A stretch of DNA of 20,508 nucleotides, taken from contig JANLTP010000239.1 in assembly GCA_031363055.1 (NCBI GenBank), positions 1 through 20,508 of the forward strand, in the 5' to 3' direction. This DNA is from JANLTP01 sp031363055 (GTDB lineage Bacteria; Pseudomonadota; Gammaproteobacteria; Burkholderiales; Burkholderiaceae_E). Each line of letters opens with the position of its first letter. Within the stretch, counting starts at the first letter, position 1. The notes beneath the pieces are model-generated. The model searched no databases. It saw nothing but the letters and a program-made list of their open reading frames with translations, and was not told the origin of the DNA. Below are positions 15,107-20,508 of the stretch, piece after piece. Both the position numbers and the translations under genes were made by a program.

Positions 15107-16688
15107 TTACTTACCCAGCGCGCCTCTCGCAACCTCGTCAAGCAGCTTGATGAAATTGCGTTTGGGCTTGAACTGCAATCTCAATTGGCCCAGATAGTCT
15201 CGGAATTCCGCTACTTGCTGCTGGTGTTTCATCAGCCCGCCGACCTTGCGAATCAGTCCGATCGCTTCGCTATAAGCCAAATTATTTGACTGCTCGACGA
15301 TCGGTGGCACGAGACGCCGATACAGGCTGACGGCGTCCGATGCGCGCGATGACTCAAGCTTGCCGGCCAATCGGATCAGTAACTTGGCGTCGCAAGTACC
15401 TTGCTGCGCCAAGACCCAGGCGGCATTGAAATCGTTTTCCCAAAGGGCGATTTCAATCAGAAGCGAGTAATCGGGCGCCGCTGCTTTCAAACTCCAGCGA
15501 CTCGACGCGCTCGGCTCGCGATTGATCCATTCGGTCGCCCTTGCCAGCGCGCGCTCGCGTTGCTCGGGCCAGCGACCGAGCTTCACTGCGACCGAATGCA
15601 GCTTTCGGTAGGACTCGAACCTCGGCAACTCTTCAAAAGGTGCCCAGGTAAGTTGCAGGGCTTCGTCATTGCGTTTGCGCTTCAGATAGATCGCGACTAA
15701 AAAATCCCGCAAGCGGTAGTCGACTGACTTGGGGAAGGCGTTCAAGCCTCGTTCGGCCCATTCGAGCGCCTTGTCGAATTGTTTGGCTTTGCTGTAAATT
15801 TCAGCAATATCAACATAACGATAACTGGACGAAAGATCCTGCGATTTGATCGACACGAGTTCATCGATGTCGCCACTGGCCAGCGCCAGACTTTCCATGA
15901 TGTGGGTAATCCTGAATCGGTTCGATTCGAATCGGTTCGCCGGGTCGCGCGGTGGCAGCTTGCGCCATTCCGCTTGTGCCGGCTCTCGGTATCGCAACAG
16001 CCCTTGCTTGCCCAGCGGTTTACGGTAGGCGTCGAGCTCGAAGCTCCAGACACCGAATGGCAACGTGGTCTGCAGCCGAAAGAGTTGCTCAGCCAATGCG
16101 GCGCCGGGCGACTTCGCCAAGAGGCAGGCCTTCAAGTGCAATTGACCCAGCCTGTATATGGTGTCCCCGACCGAGCCATTCGAATCATCGACTTGTTCGA
16201 GGGTCAGCTCAACTTGCTCAATCGCATACTCGGTCAGCTCGACCAGTGCGGCGGCTGTACCGGGTACGAGTAACTCGGCCAATGAATCGATGACTTGATC
16301 GATATCTCCGGCATAGGACGAAACTTCCCGCCAATCGAGAACGTCGTCGAGTTCTGTCGCTTGATCGATCGCATTTCAAAATGACTCGACGATGTTGGCG
16401 CGACCGCCCGCGCTGCCGGCCTTCAGCAGCAAGAGCTGAAAAAGGCGGTCATCGCGCTGCGCCACCTCCAGCAGCATTCGGGCAGGTGCAGTCGTAAGAC
16501 AGCTCGCCCTGATCATTGCGAAGTTCGACTTGGTAGGCTTGCGAGCCTTGAACTCTGGCAGACACCTTGGTGCGGTTCGTGGCCAAGCGGCTCACCGAAC
16601 CTGTAGAGAAAGAGTTCTCTCCGCGCCGAAACACGGGTCTGCCAGCAAACTCCTCGAGTGTGTGGCGAGTGATCAGTTGGTCGAGCAT
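15107..16688 (-). pseudogene. SWIM zinc-finger family protein, disrupted
   Basis: The N-terminal piece from ATG 16688 (frame 16449-16742) reads MLDQLITRHTLEEFAGRPVF and reaches YDCTCPNAAGG, the first half of a SWIM motif (C-x-C-x(n)-C-x-H), then stops. In another frame the protein resumes at LLEVAQRDDRLFQLLLLKAG, stops at TGA 16376-16378 (ESF-stop-NAIDQ), then runs open to 15107. That last stretch of about 390 residues is helical and TPR-like (SSYRYVDIAEIYSKAKQFDKA). Compared with intact SWIM proteins that I know, the second Cys-x-His half of the finger and probably 50-70 residues are missing. A deletion that shifts frame plus a nonsense codon make it a pseudogene. The large 3' frame (to 16282) might still be expressed, but no good start supports this. 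Confidence 0.75.
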
Positions 16689-16799
16689 CAGGAATTCCGA
16701 ATGGGATGGTGGTGCAGGGTCGAACGTATGGTTGAGCGACACATGCTATCTCATGAGGCCGCGTCGAGGCTCGAGTCGCAGTTCGACTGATCGAACACC

Positions 16800-17572
16800 A
16801 TGCGTGACGACCTGTACAAAGTGATTGTTGAACGCCCTCGAGTGGGCAGTCGAAATCGACCAACTCCGACGGGCGTATTTTCCGTAACTCAGAAGATGCG
16901 CCCGCCAAGGTCGGGATGCGTCGTGGATATCGCGATCAGAAATCTTTGAACGAAAATCTGGCACCGCTGCGGCGATTCCTTGGAAGTCAGGTAGGACGTC
17001 CTTGGAACAAGGTCTATGCCGATTTATCGGCCGGTATCGATCGTCGCAACACGGTGCAAGACCATATCTATGCGCACATCGAAAATTATGTCGAGATTCG
17101 TACCTACTGGGACGCAAGCGATCTCGCGCAGCCCAACAATGGGCAATGTGTTCGCATTCTCGGACGTGCTTGGAGAAGCGGTAACGTCGACCTCGCGCAC
17201 TGTTACTCAGAGCTTTATGTCCATCCGTTGAGCGGCCTCTTGCTCCGTAATCGGTACTATCAGTCCTACCAAAGTGCTGGACGCGAGCGTCGGCAAAACC
17301 AGCATGTGAAATTGTCGGCGCAACGGGTTCGTGTATCGGTAGATTGTGAGTGTCGACGCATCGACGAGATTTGGTACAAAATCGATTTTGCGCCGTATCC
17401 GGTCTTGCCCAAAGGCGAGACCCGGTTGATTTGGGTCGTGATTATCCGTTCGCTTGTGGCAGGTGCTTCGCCAGATCGATATGCCTGCCGAAAGCGACAG
17501 ATGAGCGGCCGCGATATTGATCAGATGAAAAAAGGCCCTTTCGGGCCTTTTTCTTTGGGTACTGGTCCATGA
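16800..17572 (+). pseudogene. Conserved uncharacterised protein with N-terminal frameshift and read-through end
   Basis: From ATG 16800 the frame reads MRDDLYKVIVERPRVGSR. From about 16850 the same family sequence continues in a different frame as KSTNSDGRIFRNSEDAPAK, then VGMRRGYRDQKSLNENLAPL, RRFLGSQVGRPWNKVYADL and so on to 17572. I recall intact relatives with this continuous order, so one indel near 16850 breaks the gene. Translation might start at ATG 16916 and give 218 residues without the conserved MRDDLYKVIVERPR head. The natural C-terminus appears to be near YACRKRQMSGRDI; the frame then passes through a terminator hairpin and ends FGPFSLGTGP. Function is unknown. It is divergent from the SWIM remnant; no Shine-Dalgarno is visible at 16800. 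Confidence 0.6.
17528..17552 (+). terminator. Strong intrinsic terminator inside the reading frame
   Basis: A GC stem GGCCC (17534-17538) and GGGCC (17543-17547) with loop TTTC is flanked by six A and five T, extending the stem and giving a U tract. This is a textbook Rho-independent terminator. The uncharacterised frame's stop lies 20 bases beyond the hairpin, which suggests the original stop codon was lost. Confidence 0.85.
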
Positions 17573-17639
17573 GATCAGTTTAGGTGCGACCATTCTCCAG
17601 GTTGCGTATCTGGCCGTCACTCCATTGCTAGGTATCTGT

Positions 17640-17666
17640 CAAATATGCAATTCAATTGCATATTTG
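17640..17666. promoter_or_regulatory. Perfect 12-bp palindrome upstream of the DUF4143 ATPase
   Basis: CAAATATGCAAT (17640-17651), spacer TCA, ATTGCATATTTG (17655-17666). The arms are perfectly complementary. The site ends 23 bases before the ATPase ATG in otherwise GC-rich DNA, so it most likely overlaps the promoter as an operator or acts as a 5' UTR hairpin. No regulator gene is adjacent. Confidence 0.6.
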
Positions 17667-17689
17667 TGAGACGTTTGCCATACTGATGC

Positions 17690-18895
17690 ATGTCGATCAG
17701 ACGCACCGCACAAACGCAAATTCGCGAACTCGCCCGGTGGAACCCGTGTCTTCTCATTACCGGCCCGCGCCAAGCGGGCAAGACCACACTGGCCAGGCTC
17801 TGCTTCCCGAAAAAGGCATACGTTTCGCTAGAGGACCCGGATGTCCGCGAATCGGCAGTTTCCGATCCGCGCGGGTTTCTCGATTTCTATCCGAACGGTG
17901 CAGTCCTGGATGAAGTCCAGCACGCGCCTGATCTGCTGTCCTATCTTCAGACTTCGATCGATCGGCAGCGTCAGACTGGGACGTCGGGAGTACTTTGGGT
18001 GTTGACAGGTTCGCAGCAATTCGGTCTGTACTCGCGGGTATCGCAATCGTTGGCAGGGCGTGTCGGGATCGTGCAACTGCTGCCGTTTTCACTATGGGAG
18101 CTGCAAAAGGCGCGTCATATTTGGTCCCAACAGCCCATCGAAGAATTACTGTGGTCGGGCTTATATCCGGTACCGGTCGATCAGGGTAATCCGCCGCACG
18201 CCTGGTACGCCGATTATTTCTCCACCTATGTCGAACGTGATCTGCGGCAAATGGTCAACGTCCGAGATCTGTCGTCATTTCGCATCTTCATTCGAATGTG
18301 CGCGGCACGCACCGCGCAAGCGGTAAATCTGAGCGCCTTGGCGTCGGATTGTGGAATCAGCGTGAACACCGCCAAAGGTTGGTTATCGATCCTGGAAGCG
18401 AGCTACATCGTATTCCGGTTACCTCAGCATCATGCGAACTTCGGAAAACGACTGGTTAAGTCGCCAAAGCTGTATTTCTACGACACTGGCTTGGCTTCCT
18501 GGTTGGTGGGGCTGCGTTCACCGACTGAATTGTCGCTTTCTTCGATGCGCGGAGCATTGTTCGAGACTTGGTTGGTCAGCGAAGCGCAAAAAGCTCTGTT
18601 GCACAACCGTTCTTCGATCCGCGCACATTATTGGCGCGATCAGTCCGGAGTCGAAATTGATCTTTTGCTCGACCTCGGCAGCAAGCTGATTCCGCTGGAG
18701 TGCAAGGCCGGAAAAACCGTGGCCTCGGACTGGTTCTCACCCCTACTGAAGTATATCGGTATGGCCGGCGATCAAGTGGTCCGACCAACCCTCGTTTATG
18801 GCGGCTCTATCGGCCATAAGCGCCACTCGGTCGACGTCATCGGTTGGCGCCAGTTTCCGCGATGGATGCAGCAGCGCGCGGTCACGGGTGAGTAG
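17690..18895 (+). CDS. AAA-type ATPase with DUF4143 domain
   Basis: The 401-residue protein is full length for this family. The N-terminal AAA_14 ATPase has Walker A GPRQAGKTT (25-33), a Walker B NGAVLDEVQ near residue 70 and a sensor LTGSQQF. The middle carries a winged-helix-like region (VNLSALASDCGISVNTAKGWL). The C-terminal DUF4143 has a restriction-endonuclease-like pattern: GALFETWLVSE, YWRDQSGVEIDLLLD and PLECKAG, with E/D-x-D-(E-x-K) residues visible. Members are common, often mobile, and of unclear role; nucleic-acid handling is inferred. ATG 17690 gives the standard MSIRRTAQTQIRELARWNP opening but has no clear Shine-Dalgarno. An AT-rich palindrome lies just upstream. It is intact although it borders a zone of broken genes. 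Confidence 0.9.
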   Translation: MSIRRTAQTQIRELARWNPCLLITGPRQAGKTTLARLCFPKKAYVSLEDPDVRESAVSDPRGFLDFYPNGAVLDEVQHAPDLLSYLQTSIDRQRQTGTSGVLWVLTGSQQFGLYSRVSQSLAGRVGIVQLLPFSLWELQKARHIWSQQPIEELLWSGLYPVPVDQGNPPHAWYADYFSTYVERDLRQMVNVRDLSSFRIFIRMCAARTAQAVNLSALASDCGISVNTAKGWLSILEASYIVFRLPQHHANFGKRLVKSPKLYFYDTGLASWLVGLRSPTELSLSSMRGALFETWLVSEAQKALLHNRSSIRAHYWRDQSGVEIDLLLDLGSKLIPLECKAGKTVASDWFSPLLKYIGMAGDQVVRPTLVYGGSIGHKRHSVDVIGWRQFPRWMQQRAVTGE

Positions 18896-18961
18896 TCCCG
18901 GATTGAGGCGAGATCCATACCTTCAGAGACCCAATTGACCGCGTCCAATGGTCATTTAGGC

Positions 18962-19816
18962 TCAGAACGGTGATCGCGGATCAAACTCCGGCGCTCGCTT
19001 GGCACGCAAGGCCGCGACGCCTTCGCGCACGTCGGTGCCGGCAAAGCCCATGAATTCGAGCGCCAGCGACGCATCGAATGCGGGGCCTGCCATTCGAAGC
19101 CAATTGTTCAACGAATACTTGGTCCAACGAATCGCCGTCTGCGAGCCGGCCGACAGCCGACGTGCGACATCCATCGCAGTGCTGAGCAGCTTGTCTTCAT
19201 CAACCGCCAGTGACACCAAACCGATCCGTTCAGCCTCTTCGCCGCTGACCTGTTCGCACAGCAGCAAGTAGTACTTGGCTTTGGCCATACCGCAGAGCAA
19301 AGGCCAAATCACCGCCGCGTGATCGCCGGCTGCTACGCCCAAGCGCGTGTGAGCATCCACCAGACGCGCGGTTTTAGCGGCAATCGATATGTCCGCCAAC
19401 AGGCCGCAGACCAAGCCGGCGCCGGCCGCCGGCCCGTGTATCGCCGACACGATCGGCTTGTCGCAATTGATCATGTTGTAGACCAGATCGCGCGCCTCGC
19501 GCCACACCCGGACACGCACGTCGACGTCTTGCGACATGCTCTCGACCAGCGCCAGATCGCCGCCGCCCGAGAAGCCCGCACCCTCACCGCGAATGAGCGC
19601 CACTTTCACCGACGGGTCGCTACCGAAATCGCGCCAGATTTCGGTCATCTCGAAGTGCGTGTCGCCGTCGGCGGTGGGGAACTTCTGACCGGGCTTGATG
19701 GTCATCATGATCTCAAGAATACCGGGTTCGGGATTGCTGATTCGAAGTCGTTCGTAACGCAAGTAGCGTGCAGCGTCGAAGGGAGCCAATGACGGTTTCG
19801 AGGAAGTAGTGGTCAT
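18962..19816 (-). CDS. Enoyl-CoA hydratase/isomerase family protein lacking both canonical glutamates
   Basis: This 284-residue crotonase-fold protein shows FSGGGDLALVE (about 82-92), the CoA/oxyanion loop, and HGPAAGAGLVCGLLADISIAA (127-147) read in parts. By alignment with rat mitochondrial hydratase, Val136 replaces the first catalytic Glu and His156 (DAHTRLG) the second. Instead a conserved-looking GDHAAVIWPLLCG (Asp165, His166) follows, which suggests a distinct subfamily with His/Asp chemistry, as in some C-C hydrolases of this fold. The actual reaction is unknown. Start ATG 19816 has AGGCGA upstream; an extension to 19930 overlaps the divergent gene's leader and is unlikely. Divergent from the glutathione transferase across 112 bases. 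Confidence 0.82.
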   Translation of the reverse strand: MTTTSSKPSLAPFDAARYLRYERLRISNPEPGILEIMMTIKPGQKFPTADGDTHFEMTEIWRDFGSDPSVKVALIRGEGAGFSGGGDLALVESMSQDVDVRVRVWREARDLVYNMINCDKPIVSAIHGPAAGAGLVCGLLADISIAAKTARLVDAHTRLGVAAGDHAAVIWPLLCGMAKAKYYLLLCEQVSGEEAERIGLVSLAVDEDKLLSTAMDVARRLSAGSQTAIRWTKYSLNNWLRMAGPAFDASLALEFMGFAGTDVREGVAALRAKRAPEFDPRSPF

Positions 19817-19928
19817 GAAATTCGCCTGAAGTGTTGGGAAGGTTGGGGCCAGCGGTATGATTATGCCTAGGGTGGCGAGGCAGCAACTCGTGTTCAGTAT
19901 TTGTGGATTCGTAGAGGAGTTTCGACCC

Positions 19929-20508
19929 ATGGCCGATGAATTGGTGTTTTATACCAACCCGATGTCGCGTGGGCGCATAGTGCGCTGGATGCTTGAAGAA
20001 GTCGGCCATCCGTATCGTACCGAACTGATCGAGTTCGGCCCGGCGATGAAATCAGCAAGTTATCTCGCCGTGAATCCGATGGGCAAAGTGCCGGCGGTTC
20101 GCCATGGCGATGTGTTGGTGACCGAGTGTTCCGCGATCTGCGCCTGTCTGGCCGATGCCTTTCCGGCCGCCGACCTCGCGCCTGCAGTGGGGGACCGACT
20201 TCGTGCTGCTTATTATCGGTGGATGTTTTTCGCGGCCGGACCGATCGAGGCGGCCGTCACCAACAAGTCGCTCGGTGTTGAAGTACCCAAGGAACGCCGG
20301 GGCATGATTGGCTACGGCAGCTTCGAAGACGTCATGAACACCAGGGAGCTTGCCGTCAGCGAACACGAATACGTGGTGGGTGATCGCTTTAGCGCGGCCG
20401 ATGTATATTTTCGCTCACAGTTGGGCTGGGGATTGCAGTTCGGTTCGATCGAACGCCGTCCCGCATTCGAGCGCTATTGGGCGCGCATCGGGCAGCGCGA
20501 CGCTGCCG
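19929..20508 (+). CDS. Glutathione S-transferase family protein, cut by the window edge
   Basis: The frame from ATG 19929 stays open to the right edge (193 codons and one base), so the C-terminus is missing. The N-terminal thioredoxin-like domain shows LVFYTNPMSRGRIVRWMLEE, the cis-proline motif NPMGKVPAV and the glutathione-gamma-glutamyl-binding VTECSAIC (the usual E-S becomes E-C-S). The C-terminal helical domain contains VVGDRFSAADVYF, the N-capping box typical of GSTs. It probably conjugates or reduces electrophiles with glutathione in the cytoplasm. AGAGGAG at 19913-19919 lies nine bases before the ATG. It is divergent from the crotonase-fold gene, with which it may share a control region. 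Confidence 0.88.
   Translation, partial: MADELVFYTNPMSRGRIVRWMLEEVGHPYRTELIEFGPAMKSASYLAVNPMGKVPAVRHGDVLVTECSAICACLADAFPAADLAPAVGDRLRAAYYRWMFFAAGPIEAAVTNKSLGVEVPKERRGMIGYGSFEDVMNTRELAVSEHEYVVGDRFSAADVYFRSQLGWGLQFGSIERRPAFERYWARIGQRDAA

Noticed and set aside
16449..16742. Independent small SWIM-like protein of 97 residues
   Set aside because: The finger is cut in half and its continuation is found in another frame directly downstream, so it is a fragment of a broken gene.
18896..18961. Terminator between the convergent ATPase and crotonase genes
   Set aside because: I found no convincing GC stem followed by a T run in these 66 bases.

Overview
The window is about 20.5 kb of bacterial chromosome of moderately high GC (roughly 55-66% in the lines I counted). 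Lipobox and Tat/Sec leaders point to a Gram-negative bacterium, and the gene families recall a gammaproteobacterium near the Lysobacterales/Xanthomonadales. That placement is inference; there is no rRNA or marker gene. I see no tRNA, rRNA, CRISPR array or insertion sequence.

Left part (1-5.5 kb), mostly minus strand: the start of a TMEM175-type channel, a SnoaL-like protein, a two-gene unit (M48 metalloprotease lipoprotein, then an exported DsrE-like protein), an unrecognised 125-aa protein, a plus-strand 31-aa lysine-rich peptide with its own hairpin, and a unit of Tat-exported amidohydrolase followed by a crotonase-fold protein.

Centre (5.5-9.9 kb): a 1107-residue modular protein resembles a polymorphic toxin. 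It has a low-complexity head, a helical region, an Ala/Gly-rich hydrophobic core, a hemagglutinin-like pre-toxin region, and a compact C-terminal tip with an HD dyad and a GPGY motif. It is followed 27 bases later by a small protein with a Tat-like leader. I read the pair as a candidate toxin plus exported immunity protein. Base composition falls from about 66% GC in the body to about 54% in the tip and about 50% in the partner gene.

Right-centre (9.9-14.0 kb): a small membrane protein, a fatty acid hydroxylase/sterol desaturase whose start overlaps the end of an ArsR-rhodanese fusion, and a TetR regulator divergent from an aldo/keto reductase. The TetR/reductase intergenic region carries a near-perfect 17-bp inverted repeat.

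Decay zone (14.1-17.6 kb): four consecutive genes are broken. These are an HTH-DUF433-type antitoxin with two frame changes, its PIN-like toxin with the middle missing, a SWIM zinc-finger protein with an internal deletion and a nonsense codon, and a conserved uncharacterised protein with an N-terminal frameshift whose reading frame runs through a terminator hairpin. Flanking genes are intact.

Right end (17.6-20.5 kb): an intact AAA/DUF4143 ATPase behind a perfect AT-rich palindrome, a second crotonase-fold protein lacking both classical catalytic glutamates, and a divergent glutathione S-transferase-like gene cut by the window edge.
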